DNA of 21,818 nucleotides from a bacterium (GCA_020048935.1 JAIFLS010000090.1:1-21818); one strand, 5' to 3'. Shown: positions 8,391 through 15,609, counted from the first letter of the stretch. Numbers and translations: made by a program. Notes: generated by a model from the sequence alone, not told the origin.

Positions 8391-9926
8391 TTATTTATCC
8401 GCCGGTTCAGGGGAATCGTCGCGGCGGATCGTTTGTATCGTCGCGGCGGCTGCTGGCGGTACGGATTCCCGACGAAGCTGCGGGATGCGGTACTGGGTGG
8501 CGATCCTCTGGTTGGCTTCACCCAGGGTGGCAGGATCAAGGGCTATCTCAACCCCGCTGCCGAGTAATCCCAGCCGACGGATACCGCCTTCACGGTCAAC
8601 GGCGGCGAGGACGTCGCGCAGGTTGGCGACTGCCGTGCCGTTGACGCTCTCGATGACCTCGTCGCGCAGATGCTGGTAGCCGATGTTGATCGGATCCGGC
8701 AGGACCGTCGAAAGAATCACCACCCGTTCGCCGGGCTTCTGAACGTCGGTCTGGCGGGCCAGGTAAAGGTGGGCCAGTCGCGGATCGGTGCGCAGTGTCC
8801 ATTGCTTGCCAGGCGCCTTGATCATGCGTCCGGTCAATTCGCGAATGACAAAACCGCCATCGACGAGATAGGGCTCTGGCAGTCCCTCCGGGTTCTCGGG
8901 AATCAGCAGGCTTTCATCATCGAAACGCGCCAGCACGACAGTGTTGGTCATAACCTGTCGGTTGCGGATGCGTTTGACCTGGATCTGATCGCCCGGGCGG
9001 TGCCGACCCTTGATCATGTGCTGGAAGGCGAGACGGCCCCAGGCGGGGTCGTTGTAGTAGCCCTGGGCGTCGATGGAAGTGGCGTTGACCGAGAGAATGA
9101 TATCGTTCGGCTGCAGCGGGTGCTCGCCGCTGGCCCCGGGCAGGACGCCCAGCACCTGGATGCCACCGGCTTCCGTATCGGGAATGCCGAAGTAAGCGCG
9201 CTTGGAATCGTCGATCAACGGTTGCCAGTCAATTCCGGCGGAGGCGAACCCCCGATAGGGGGGGGATTGGACATCGTCGATAAACTGCTGGATGAACATG
9301 GCCGGCAGCATCAGGGCTGTGCGCGAACCGCCGTTGTAGCGCAGCGTGATTCCGGCCAGGCGGTTGTCGGCATAGACTGGCGCACCCGCCCCGTCGATGT
9401 TAAGGTCCGTCAGGATGGTACCCAGCAGGACGCTGTAGGGAGCGTGCGGAAGTTCATCGACCTTCCACTGCACGATGCGCCCGTTGCCTTCCTGCGGCTC
9501 GCCGCCGGCTGTGATCTGGAGGATGCTTGCCGTCGTTGCGGCTGCACCCGGGACCATCGTCTCCGGAAGGCTGGCTGACGGGATATTGGTGACGGTGTCC
9601 AGCACCAGCAGGGCGAGGTCGATCTGGGGATCGGACTGGATCAGGCGGACGGTTTCCTTGCGTCCGGAACGGGGCCGGCGGATCTCGATCATGGTCTGGT
9701 TGCGGATCAGGGATTCGGTGGTGATGATCACGGACTCGTTGAGCATCAGGCCGAACCCGCGGCGCTCATTGGCCGGGGTGCGCTGCCAGGGTAGAGTGGT
9801 GTCAAACTCCTGGAAGCTGACGAGCACCTCGACGACGGGCTTTGCGCCCGTGTCGACGGCGGGGCAGGGGAGGGCGACCCATAAGGCCAGCACAAGCAGT
9901 AGCGGGTGCAGGATCTCTGTTCTCAT
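8391..9926 (-). CDS. Exported Deg/HtrA-like protein with lost catalytic His and Ser (probable pseudoprotease)
   Basis: 511 residues with a hydrophobic signal peptide (about 1-24, no lipobox). The fold follows the neighbouring Deg protease: a trypsin-like domain about 30-215, a PDZ domain about 225-340, and a C-terminal segment (RVVILSTVLPDPINIGY, then VIESVNG and VANLRD) matching the PDZ_3 domain of plant Deg2/Deg9-type proteases. By motif alignment the catalytic His is replaced (TTESLI in place of TNAHVV, Ser72), and the GNSGGP serine loop reads DGAGAP (Ala180). The Asp is retained at 103 (QIDLAL). It should therefore not cleave peptide bonds and may bind substrates or partner the active paralogue. 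Its ATG overlaps the TGA of that gene as ATGA, with GGAG seven bases upstream, indicating co-translation. Confidence 0.85.
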   Translation of the reverse strand: MRTEILHPLLLVLALWVALPCPAVDTGAKPVVEVLVSFQEFDTTLPWQRTPANERRGFGLMLNESVIITTESLIRNQTMIEIRRPRSGRKETVRLIQSDPQIDLALLVLDTVTNIPSASLPETMVPGAAATTASILQITAGGEPQEGNGRIVQWKVDELPHAPYSVLLGTILTDLNIDGAGAPVYADNRLAGITLRYNGGSRTALMLPAMFIQQFIDDVQSPPYRGFASAGIDWQPLIDDSKRAYFGIPDTEAGGIQVLGVLPGASGEHPLQPNDIILSVNATSIDAQGYYNDPAWGRLAFQHMIKGRHRPGDQIQVKRIRNRQVMTNTVVLARFDDESLLIPENPEGLPEPYLVDGGFVIRELTGRMIKAPGKQWTLRTDPRLAHLYLARQTDVQKPGERVVILSTVLPDPINIGYQHLRDEVIESVNGTAVANLRDVLAAVDREGGIRRLGLLGSGVEIALDPATLGEANQRIATQYRIPQLRRESVPPAAAATIQTIRRDDSPEPADK

Positions 9927-11419
9927 TCCGGTTCTCCGGTTTTAATGTTGAAAGGCGAGGGAACGCCGTATTGCGCCAGGATGCTGTCCTCGACGGTTTC
10001 GAGTACGCCTGCATCCAGGATCAGCGGGTCGGTCGTGCCGGCGAACCGGATGGCGTGGAAACCGTTTCCGGGGGTCTTGAACGCGGTGACCAGATCCTGC
10101 ATCCGGCGGATCGGTGTGCCGTTGACCTCCTCCACAAGTCCGTTGATAAAGGTCTCCGCGTAGGTGTTGACGGGATGCGGCAGACGGCGGATGAGAATGA
10201 CGAACTCATCGTGGTCGCGGTGATGGCCGTCGATCTTGGCGTACCGCGATAGGTAAAGCAGACGCTGGTCGTTGACTCTTTCGAAACCGGTGGTGAGTGT
10301 CTTGAGTATCTCGCGGTTGAGCGGGACGAAGACCAGTCCGCCGAATATGGCATATTCGGGCTGGATGTCATAGAGATTCCGGAAAACGAACGGATCGCCC
10401 GGGTTGGCGAGAACCAGCTTGAGCACTTGCACCTGACCGGCGCGGAAGATCCGCATGTCCAGCGTATCTCCGGACTGGCGGCGCTCGAACAGTTCGGTAA
10501 ATTCCACGGGGTTGCCGTCGAGGCTGATCGTACCGTCCTCGGCAATGTCGTGCCCATCAATATGGAGCAGCACATCGCCGGGTTCCAGATGGCCTTGCGC
10601 ACTGCCGAAGGGATCGACACGGGAGATCACGATGCCGGTTTCCCCGGCAGGCACGCCGAGGCTCGTGCGCATGGCGGGATTACGCAGTTCAAAATAGTCG
10701 ATTCCGATCTCGGGATAGCCATCGTAGGTGCCGTCTTCGACGTCTTTCAGGAAATGGCGGATGACGGGAACGGGAATCGCATAGCCGATATTGTCGCCGA
10801 CTGACAACCCTTGGAAGGCCACGCCGGCGACCTGTCCATTGAAGACGACGGGGCCGCCGCTGTTGCCGGGATTGATCGCGGCATCAACCTGCAGAACCAG
10901 GTGCTGGTCGACCGCGCTGTGGGAATAGATACTGTGGTCGATGCGGGAGACCACACCACGGGTGATCGAGACCCGGTCACCGCCAAGCGGGAAACCGATC
11001 GCGGTGACGGTGTCTCCCAGCGAGGGGAGCGCGTCTGCGAAGGACACGGGGGGCAGGTTGTCAAAGAAGGTGGGGTCGTCGACATCCAGCACGGCCAGGT
11101 CGCAGTCATGCGCGGCAAAGCGCACGCGGGCAAGGTAGCGCCTGGGGTCTCCGTTCTTCTGCACCTCCAGGAACCGGCTGTTGGAGACCACATGAGCATT
11201 GGTCAGGATGCGTTTTCCGCCAATCACGAACCCCGTGCCGCTGCCGCGCATCGGGGGGGATGCCTGCCAGGGCGTCGAGAACCGATCCACCTGCATGGTG
11301 TTATGGATCTTCACGGTGGATTGTTGCACGACGTGCGGCGCGGGCACGTCTGGGGGCGGTACGGTGACGCAGCCGCTGAGCAACGCCATGGCGGCAATAA
11401 TGGACGCAGCTATTCTCAT
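9923..11419 (-). CDS. Deg/HtrA-family serine endoprotease lipoprotein with PDZ domains
   Basis: 498 residues. The N-terminus MRIAASIIAAMALLSGC ends in a lipobox (LLSG-Cys17), so the mature protein is probably lipid-anchored on the periplasmic side of a membrane. The trypsin-like domain has an intact triad: His76 in LTNAHVV, Asp107 in CDLAVLD and Ser187 in NPGNSGGP. A PDZ domain follows near 230-340, and the C-terminal region (FGGLVFVPLNREI, later LVEEVNGTPI) matches the PDZ_3 arrangement of plant-type Deg proteases. I start at ATG 11417-11419 because the lipoprotein signal begins there and GAGG sits five bases upstream; the frame stays open to 11602 but that part runs through a REP repeat. 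It is first gene of a two-gene unit with the catalytically dead paralogue. Confidence 0.9.
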   Translation of the reverse strand: MRIAASIIAAMALLSGCVTVPPPDVPAPHVVQQSTVKIHNTMQVDRFSTPWQASPPMRGSGTGFVIGGKRILTNAHVVSNSRFLEVQKNGDPRRYLARVRFAAHDCDLAVLDVDDPTFFDNLPPVSFADALPSLGDTVTAIGFPLGGDRVSITRGVVSRIDHSIYSHSAVDQHLVLQVDAAINPGNSGGPVVFNGQVAGVAFQGLSVGDNIGYAIPVPVIRHFLKDVEDGTYDGYPEIGIDYFELRNPAMRTSLGVPAGETGIVISRVDPFGSAQGHLEPGDVLLHIDGHDIAEDGTISLDGNPVEFTELFERRQSGDTLDMRIFRAGQVQVLKLVLANPGDPFVFRNLYDIQPEYAIFGGLVFVPLNREILKTLTTGFERVNDQRLLYLSRYAKIDGHHRDHDEFVILIRRLPHPVNTYAETFINGLVEEVNGTPIRRMQDLVTAFKTPGNGFHAIRFAGTTDPLILDAGVLETVEDSILAQYGVPSPFNIKTGEPE

Positions 11420-11539
11420 TATGGCCTCGGGCAGCCTGAAGGCTGAACTACGAACGCCATTTTTCGAGAATTTTGGTGTTTGTAGTTCAGGCTTTAGCCT
11501 GTTCCCCGCACGGTTTGAGGCCATAATGAGAATTGCTGC
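11406..11539. repeat. Inverted duplication enclosing a REP pair (BIME-like)
   Basis: The outer arms 11406-11428 and 11517-11539 are inverted copies matching at 22 of 23 bases; the core is GAGGCCATAATGAGAAT. Each arm carries a GAGG ribosome site, an ATG and the next codons, so the left arm is the actual start of the Deg lipoprotein and the right arm is its mirror copy reading rightward. Between them lie two GTAG-tailed palindromes, CAGCCT-GA-AGGCTG (11432-11445, with GTAG on the minus strand at 11451-11448) and CAGGCT-TT-AGCCTG (11488-11501, with GTAG on the plus strand at 11482-11485). A GTAG tail plus imperfect palindrome is the hallmark of REP elements moved by RAYT/TnpA-REP transposases; no such transposase is in the window. 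Confidence 0.85.
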
Positions 11540-11550
11540 TGGTTTCAGGT

Positions 11551-11578
11551 TTGTACTTTTCATAGAGCGCGGTATAGT
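11551..11578 (+). promoter_or_regulatory. Possible promoter for the DRDYMR small gene
   Basis: TTGTAC (11551-11556), a 16-base spacer and TATAGT (11573-11578) resemble a sigma-70 promoter, with a good -10 box and a weaker -35 box. It would start transcription near 11585, about 40 bases before ATG 11625. Based on matching by eye only. Confidence 0.3.
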
Positions 11579-11624
11579 TGCGCAAAGAACCGAAGAATGC
11601 ACGAAAAAAAGCGAGGTGAATGCG

Positions 11625-11786
11625 ATGGGACTCAGTGACCGGGATTATATGCGTGGCAGCGGACGTCCGGCTCCGTCGCGCAAGCAAGGTTCCGCCTGGC
11701 GGGATCGCCTGGTGAAGGTTCGGTTCCTCTTGTGGCTGGCCTGGCGCTGGTTGATGTCTGTCGGTCGGTCTAGAAACGGCGTTTGA
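11625..11786 (+). CDS. Small DRDYMR-motif protein with C-terminal hydrophobic segment
   Basis: 53 residues: an MGLSDRDYMR N-terminus, a basic Pro/Ser/Gly linker, then a hydrophobic, Trp-rich stretch (VRFLLWLAWRWLMSVG) and a short basic tail. The hydrophobic stretch could be a single membrane or membrane-surface helix. ATG 11625 has GAGGTG ending seven bases upstream, a strong ribosome site. A DRDYMR-like start occurs in other small bacterial proteins in my memory, but I know of no assigned function and do not name one. The same frame is open upstream to ATG 11526 inside the inverted duplication, giving a possible 86-residue longer form. Its 3' end overlaps the convergent outer-membrane gene by 17 bases. 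Confidence 0.6.
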   Translation: MGLSDRDYMRGSGRPAPSRKQGSAWRDRLVKVRFLLWLAWRWLMSVGRSRNGV

Positions 11787-12303
11787 ACTGAAGTCCGTAT
11801 TCGATATCCCCGAAATCGAAGTCGCTCAGCAATTCCCACTTCTCATAGGGGTAGTACGCCATGATTTCAACCTGAAAGGCCGGCAGGGGAATCTGGTAGC
11901 CTAGCATTAGTTGCCAGTACACATCAGTCCAGTCGCTCTCCAGGTCGACCTCATCTTCCATCTCGATGTAGCTGGCCAGCACCCCCACGCCGCCGAGAAA
12001 GTTGCGATCCTCGAAAATGAGATTGATCTGGGGGGTGATCACGGAGTTGACCCCGATGCCTCGACCATCGTCACCCTCGCTGATATCCGGCGCGTAGCCC
12101 ACGAGAAGCTGCCAGAAGGCACTGCCCTCATGGTACTCGTAGCCCAGCAGGTAGCTTAAATCGCCTTCGTCGAAGGGCAGTTCCACATACTCGGAATGAA
12201 GCATGTGGTAGCGCGCACCTCCGGTGAGTGCGTGCCCGGCGATGGCCAGGCCCTGTAGTGAAAGAAAAACACAGGCTGCGGCGAATACTATTCTTTTATT
12301 CAT
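11770..12303 (-). CDS. Small outer-membrane beta-barrel protein, unknown function
   Basis: 177 residues from ATG 12301-12303. A Sec signal peptide (MNKRIVFAAACVFLSLQGLAIAG) is followed by alternating polar and aromatic/aliphatic strands (for example YWQLMLGYQIPL, FQVEIMAYYPY) and a C-terminal IEYGLQFKRRF ending in Phe, as outer-membrane barrel proteins usually do. The size suits an 8-stranded barrel. The frame is open 14 codons further upstream but the signal peptide argues for this start. No clear Shine-Dalgarno site precedes it. No specific family was recognised. It is divergent from mnmA. Confidence 0.78.
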   Translation of the reverse strand: MNKRIVFAAACVFLSLQGLAIAGHALTGGARYHMLHSEYVELPFDEGDLSYLLGYEYHEGSAFWQLLVGYAPDISEGDDGRGIGVNSVITPQINLIFEDRNFLGGVGVLASYIEMEDEVDLESDWTDVYWQLMLGYQIPLPAFQVEIMAYYPYEKWELLSDFDFGDIEYGLQFKRRF

Positions 12304-12400
12304 GGTGGTGATCGTATAGACCTGCGAGTTGAAAAGCAAGCGCAAGGTTGCGCGATTTTGCGGTAACGGCTTTAGTGCGTATCGGCTAATCAGGATGCAC

Positions 12401-12422
12401 CCCGCCCTGAAGGCGGGACTAC
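12401..12422. repeat. Single GTAG-type REP element
   Basis: CCCGCC (12401-12406) pairs with GGCGGG (12412-12417) across CTGAA, and the minus strand reads GTAG just outside the palindrome (12422-12419). The flank CTACAAAC resembles the flanks of both REP units near 11450 and 11480, so this is a third member of the same family. It lies 42 bases upstream of the mnmA start, between divergent genes. Confidence 0.75.
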
Positions 12423-12451
12423 AAACATCTGGAAATCAAGTGCTTGAAGTG

Positions 12452-12457
12452 TATACT
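12452..12457 (+). promoter_or_regulatory. Possible -10 box for mnmA
   Basis: TATACT, one mismatch from TATAAT, lies 7 bases upstream of ATG 12465. If used, transcription would begin almost on the start codon, giving a leaderless message. No good -35 box is visible. Confidence 0.3.
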
Positions 12458-12464
12458 TGCATGC

Positions 12465-13595
12465 ATGTGTGCGGATCGAAATAGATTGGGAACGGAGGCT
12501 GCGGACGGCCGCATCGTGGTCGCCATGTCCGGAGGCGTCGACAGCAGCGCGGCGGCTGCCATGCTGGTGGAGCAGGGCTGCGACGTGGCTGGCGCGTTCA
12601 TGAAGAACTGGATCAACGAGGTCAACGTGATCGGCGACTGCCCCTGGCAGCAGGATGCGGATGATGCGCGGGCCGTGGCTGAGCGGCTCGGTATCCCGTT
12701 CACTATCGTCAACCTGATGGATGAATACCGTGCACGGATAGTGGATTACCTGGTTGCAGGCTATCGCGACGGGGTGACACCTAACCCTGATGTGCTGTGC
12801 AACCGCGAGATCAAGTTCGGGGTCTTTCGCGAGTGGGCGAAGTCACAGGGGTTTGGGACGGTGGCGACGGGGCACTATGCCCGCAGCAGAACCAGGGACG
12901 ACGGCCAGCGCGAGATCCTGACGGGCAGCGACCCGAACAAGGACCAGACATATTTCCTGTGCCTGATGCGGCCGGACCAGGTTCAGGATGCCCGTTTCCC
13001 GATCGGACACCTGCTCAAGCCGGCCGTGCGCGAGCTGGCTCGTCGGCACGGGCTGCCGACCGCGCAGAAGAAGGACAGCCAGGGCCTCTGCTTTATCGGG
13101 CAGGTCAAGATGGCGGATTTCCTGGAAGCGTTCATCCCGGATGCGCCGGGGGATATCGTGCTGCAGGATGGCCGGCGGGTGGGGCATCATCGCGGGCTGC
13201 ATTACTTTACCCTCGGGCAGCGGCGCGGGATCGGTGTGGCTTCGCCTGTCCACTGCCAGAACTATGTCGTTGTCGAGAAACGCCTGGCCACGCGCGAGCT
13301 AATTGTGGCCTTCGACCAGCCGGAGACGCCCGGCTTGTATTCGCAGTCCTGTGTGCTTGCGTCGGTCAGCGCGATCGGACGCGAAGGCACGCTGCAACGC
13401 GAGCAGACGCTACTGGCACGGGCGCGCTACCGGGCACCGTCGATCCCGGTGCGGTATATCCCACTCTCGGGCGATCGGGCCCGTGTGGAGTGGTCCGTGC
13501 CGCAACGGGCGCTCACCTGCGGCCAGATCTGCGCGCTCTACGAGGGCGAGGTCCTGCGCGGAGGTGGCATCTACGCCGAGATCTTGAATACTTGA
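12465..13595 (+). CDS. mnmA: tRNA-specific 2-thiouridylase
   Basis: MnmA thiolates C2 of the wobble uridine in tRNA-Lys, -Glu and -Gln, adenylating the base and taking sulfur from a relay; cytoplasmic, 376 residues (normal). The ATP PP-loop is MSGGVDSS near the N-terminus. The two catalytic cysteines are in NPDVLCNREIKF and QGLCFIGQ, with the DQTYFL and GQRRGIG segments also matching the family. I take ATG 12465, the only in-frame ATG before the PP-loop. It has no Shine-Dalgarno sequence, and TATACT lies just upstream. A TTG at 12486 is an alternative. The 3' end is 33 bases from the left arm of heptamer repeat copy B, with rsmE converging beyond it. Confidence 0.95.
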   Translation: MCADRNRLGTEAADGRIVVAMSGGVDSSAAAAMLVEQGCDVAGAFMKNWINEVNVIGDCPWQQDADDARAVAERLGIPFTIVNLMDEYRARIVDYLVAGYRDGVTPNPDVLCNREIKFGVFREWAKSQGFGTVATGHYARSRTRDDGQREILTGSDPNKDQTYFLCLMRPDQVQDARFPIGHLLKPAVRELARRHGLPTAQKKDSQGLCFIGQVKMADFLEAFIPDAPGDIVLQDGRRVGHHRGLHYFTLGQRRGIGVASPVHCQNYVVVEKRLATRELIVAFDQPETPGLYSQSCVLASVSAIGREGTLQREQTLLARARYRAPSIPVRYIPLSGDRARVEWSVPQRALTCGQICALYEGEVLRGGGIYAEILNT

Positions 13596-13628
13596 TCGAA
13601 GCCTATTTGAGGAGACGAATCGAACATT

Positions 13629-13705
13629 CAACAACCAACGCCCAACAACCAACGCCCAAGTATGGTGCTATTTCCTTGGACGTTGGAAGTTGGTTGTTGG
13701 GCGTT
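13629..13705. repeat. Heptamer-built inverted repeat, copy B
   Basis: The left arm is CAACAAC 13629-13635, CAACGCC 13636-13642, CAACAAC 13643-13649, CAACGCC 13650-13656, CAAG. The right arm is GGACGTT 13678-13684, GGAAGTT 13685-13691, GGTTGTT 13692-13698, GGGCGTT 13699-13705. The centre (13661-13674) is 14 bases and ends TTTC before CTTGG, as in copy A. It fills the gap between the convergent mnmA and rsmE genes, ending 3 bases before the rsmE stop codon, where a hairpin could stop transcription from both sides. Confidence 0.88.
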
Positions 13706-13708
13706 GGT

Positions 13709-14440
13709 TCACGCAAGCATACAGGCCAGTGCGCTGGCGGCATAGATGGCGGCGGTCTCGGCCCGCAGCGTCAGGTTGCCGAGGGAGACGGGCAAGGCAC
13801 CGGCGGTGAGCAGTCCCCGGATCTCGTCCGGTGTGAGATCGCCTTCCGGCCCGATGACGACGGTGACGGCAGGGGGTGGAGCGGTGCGCAGTTCGTCGAT
13901 GACCGACGACAGCGGCCGGGTCCCGTCACCAAGCGATGCTAGCAGCACCGGACCTCTGGTGTAACGCATGGCCTCTTGCAGCGTCACCGGGGCATCAATG
14001 ATTGGCAGCCACGGCGTCCCGCACTGCTTGGCGGCACTGATCGCTATTCTTTCCCAGCGCTCGCGCTTCTGGCGGCCCTGGGCGGCATCAAACCGTGGGA
14101 TGACACGGCTGGTGGTCACCGGCACAATCCGTCCGACGCCGAGTTCGGTAGCCTTCTCGATCAGAAGTTCCATCCGGTTGCCCTTCAGGATGGCCTGCAA
14201 CAGGATGATTTCGAACGACCGTTGCGGGGCTGACCGCATGTCCTGGATCTCCAGCACGGGTGTGGTCCCGTCGGCGGCGCAGCGCAGGATCGCGTCAGCC
14301 TCCTGGCCCGCCCCGTTGAAAATACGGATCCGCTCGCCGTCCCTCGCCCGCAGTACGTGCAAAATGTGGTGCGACTCTTCCGCCGAGGGGGTCAGCGGGG
14401 TTTGTGCCCAGCGGTCGTTATCGATAAAGCAGCGGTGCAT
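13709..14440 (-). CDS. rsmE: 16S rRNA (uracil-1498-N3)-methyltransferase
   Basis: RsmE is a SPOUT-fold methyltransferase that methylates U1498 of 16S rRNA with S-adenosylmethionine. It has 243 residues. The N-terminal PUA-like domain is seen as HHILHVLRARDGERIRIFNG. The C-terminal trefoil-knot motifs are LLIEKATELGVGRIVPV, SAAKQCGTPWLP, VTVVIGPEGDLTPDEI and LGNLTLRAETAAIYA. The start is ATG 14438-14440 with GGAG eight bases upstream; the preceding in-frame TTG is not needed. Its stop lies three bases from repeat copy B. Confidence 0.95.
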   Translation of the reverse strand: MHRCFIDNDRWAQTPLTPSAEESHHILHVLRARDGERIRIFNGAGQEADAILRCAADGTTPVLEIQDMRSAPQRSFEIILLQAILKGNRMELLIEKATELGVGRIVPVTTSRVIPRFDAAQGRQKRERWERIAISAAKQCGTPWLPIIDAPVTLQEAMRYTRGPVLLASLGDGTRPLSSVIDELRTAPPPAVTVVIGPEGDLTPDEIRGLLTAGALPVSLGNLTLRAETAAIYAASALACMLA

Positions 14441-14597
14441 CAAATCGTCTCCAGTATTCCGGTTCGCTCAAAGGTGTAAACCGGAACCGTACGCGGGCGC
14501 AAGCGAAAACTGAAGTTCCCGCCGGGCGTGCGCGGGTCAGGCCTGCCGGGTTACCCCCCGTCCGCCGTGTTGTAGTTGACCACCCTCATCCGCCCCC

Positions 14598-15419
14598 TCA
14601 CGCATCGCCATAAAGCCGCCGGATCACAAGACCGGCCAGCGTCAGGCCGAATATGCCGGTGATGTGTGCCAGCGAGCCATTGATCACGGCCTTCTTGCTG
14701 CACCACTCGTGATTCAGCAGTGCCGGTTCGCCGGGGCCGCTGGCCGCGCGCGGGCAGAGGCAGGTGGCGGTGCCGCAGGCGCTAGCCTGTCCGGCGTTGG
14801 GCAGCACCTCGTCCGAATAGACGACCCACACATCCTTTTCCGGCAGCATGTTCGCCCGGCGCATCAGTTTACGCAGCTTGCTGCCGAGCGGGCAGCCCCT
14901 CACCTGGCGGAACTCGTCCGTGCGCACCTTTGTGGGGTCGAGCTTGCAGGCGGCACCGAAGGCGGAAAAAACCGAGGCCTGCGAGCGGCTGGCATGGTAA
15001 AGCAGCCGTGCCTTGCAATGCAGGCTGTCGATCGCGTCGACCACGAAGTCATAGGCATCGAGATCGAAGTCACCCTCTGTTTCCCGGCTGTAGACCTTCT
15101 GGATGGCCTGAATCCGTGCCGCCGGGTTGATGTCGAGCAGTCGCGATCGCAGTGCATCGGTCTTGACCTGTCCCACGGTCGAGCAGGTGGCCTGGATCTG
15201 GCGGTTGATATTGGTTACGCAGACCCGGTCCGAATCCACGATCGTCAGGTCCTGTATACCGGTGCGGATCAGGCTTTCCGCGCACCAGCTACCGACCCCG
15301 CCAAGTCCGAGAATGATCACGCGTGCATGGTGTATGCGTTCCATGCACGCATGACCGAGCAGCAGGGTGGCTCGGTTGAATATCGCCTCGGGTGCCGGGT
15401 GGTTCGATTTGTTTTCCAT
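14598..15419 (-). CDS. tcdA: tRNA threonylcarbamoyladenosine dehydratase (TcdA/CsdL family)
   Basis: TcdA uses ATP to cyclise t6A at position 37 of ANN-decoding tRNAs to ct6A; an E1-like (ThiF/MoeB) enzyme. 273 residues from ATG 15417-15419. The nucleotide-binding Rossmann motif is ILGLGGVGSWCAESL, followed by VDSDRVCVTNINRQI and YDFVVDAIDSLHCK, all close to the E. coli protein. The C-terminus has a hydrophobic segment (ITGIFGLTLAGLVIRRL). The frame is open to a GTG at 15461, but the family start fits ATG 15419. No Shine-Dalgarno site precedes it; TATAAT lies four bases upstream. It is divergent from tRNA-Tyr. Confidence 0.93.
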   Translation of the reverse strand: MENKSNHPAPEAIFNRATLLLGHACMERIHHARVIILGLGGVGSWCAESLIRTGIQDLTIVDSDRVCVTNINRQIQATCSTVGQVKTDALRSRLLDINPAARIQAIQKVYSRETEGDFDLDAYDFVVDAIDSLHCKARLLYHASRSQASVFSAFGAACKLDPTKVRTDEFRQVRGCPLGSKLRKLMRRANMLPEKDVWVVYSDEVLPNAGQASACGTATCLCPRAASGPGEPALLNHEWCSKKAVINGSLAHITGIFGLTLAGLVIRRLYGDA

Positions 15420-15423
15420 GTCG

Positions 15424-15429
15424 ATTATA
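15424..15429 (-). promoter_or_regulatory. Possible -10 box for tcdA
   Basis: The minus strand reads a perfect TATAAT at 15429-15424, four bases upstream of the tcdA ATG. If functional it would give a leaderless or internally starting message, or the true start codon is different. No convincing -35 box is seen. Confidence 0.25.
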
Positions 15430-15481
15430 TTTTTCTTGATGTTGTTCCGTGATTGCGGCACTATCCAAAACTCAATTCTGC

Positions 15482-15566
15482 GGTAGGGTACTCAAGCGGT
15501 CAACGAGGGCAGACTGTAAATCTGCTGGCATAGCCTTCGAAGGTTCGAGTCCTTCCCCTACCACCA
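15482..15566 (+). tRNA. tRNA-Tyr (GTA anticodon), CCA encoded
   Basis: A class II tRNA with a 7-bp acceptor stem GGTAGGG (15482-15488) pairing with CCCTACC (15556-15562), discriminator A and encoded CCA (15564-15566). The anticodon arm GCAGA-CTGTAAA-TCTGC places GTA at 15516-15518. A long variable arm follows, then the T arm GAAGG-TTCGAGT-CCTTC (15539-15555). All arms pair well. Confidence 0.96.
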
Positions 15567-15581
15567 CTCAATAAATAATCG

Positions 15582-15609
15582 TATTTCTTTGGAAATATGG
15601 CTTTTTTTT
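15582..15609 (+). terminator. Weak terminator candidate after tRNA-Tyr
   Basis: TATTTC (15582-15587) and GAAATA (15592-15597) form a six-bp A/T-rich stem, followed four bases later by eight T (15602-15609). The stem is weak and offset from the T-run. The rest of 15567-15737 shows no gene or clear site. Confidence 0.3.

Noticed and set aside
8670..9578. 302-codon plus-strand open frame
   Set aside because: It is a shadow of the inactive Deg gene on the other strand in G/C-rich DNA; no ribosome site or recognisable domain.
11420..11602. N-terminal extension of the Deg lipoprotein to 11602
   Set aside because: The extension is translated REP and duplication sequence; the lipoprotein signal peptide and GAGG ribosome site place the start at 11419.
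640..13705. Heptamer repeats considered as CRISPR arrays
   Set aside because: Units are 7 bases with no spacers and are arranged as inverted arms, so they are not CRISPR.
12797..13942. 381-codon plus-strand open frame
   Set aside because: It runs through mnmA in another frame, then through repeat copy B and antisense to rsmE; the peptide is Arg/Gly/Ala/Pro-rich as expected for a shadow frame.
14571..14585. GTAGTTG near 14573 as another REP copy
   Set aside because: It has the GTAG word but no following palindrome, unlike the three accepted units.
15482..15566. tRNA-Tyr 3' end as a phage or island attachment site
   Set aside because: No second copy of the 3' end and no integrase are present in the window.
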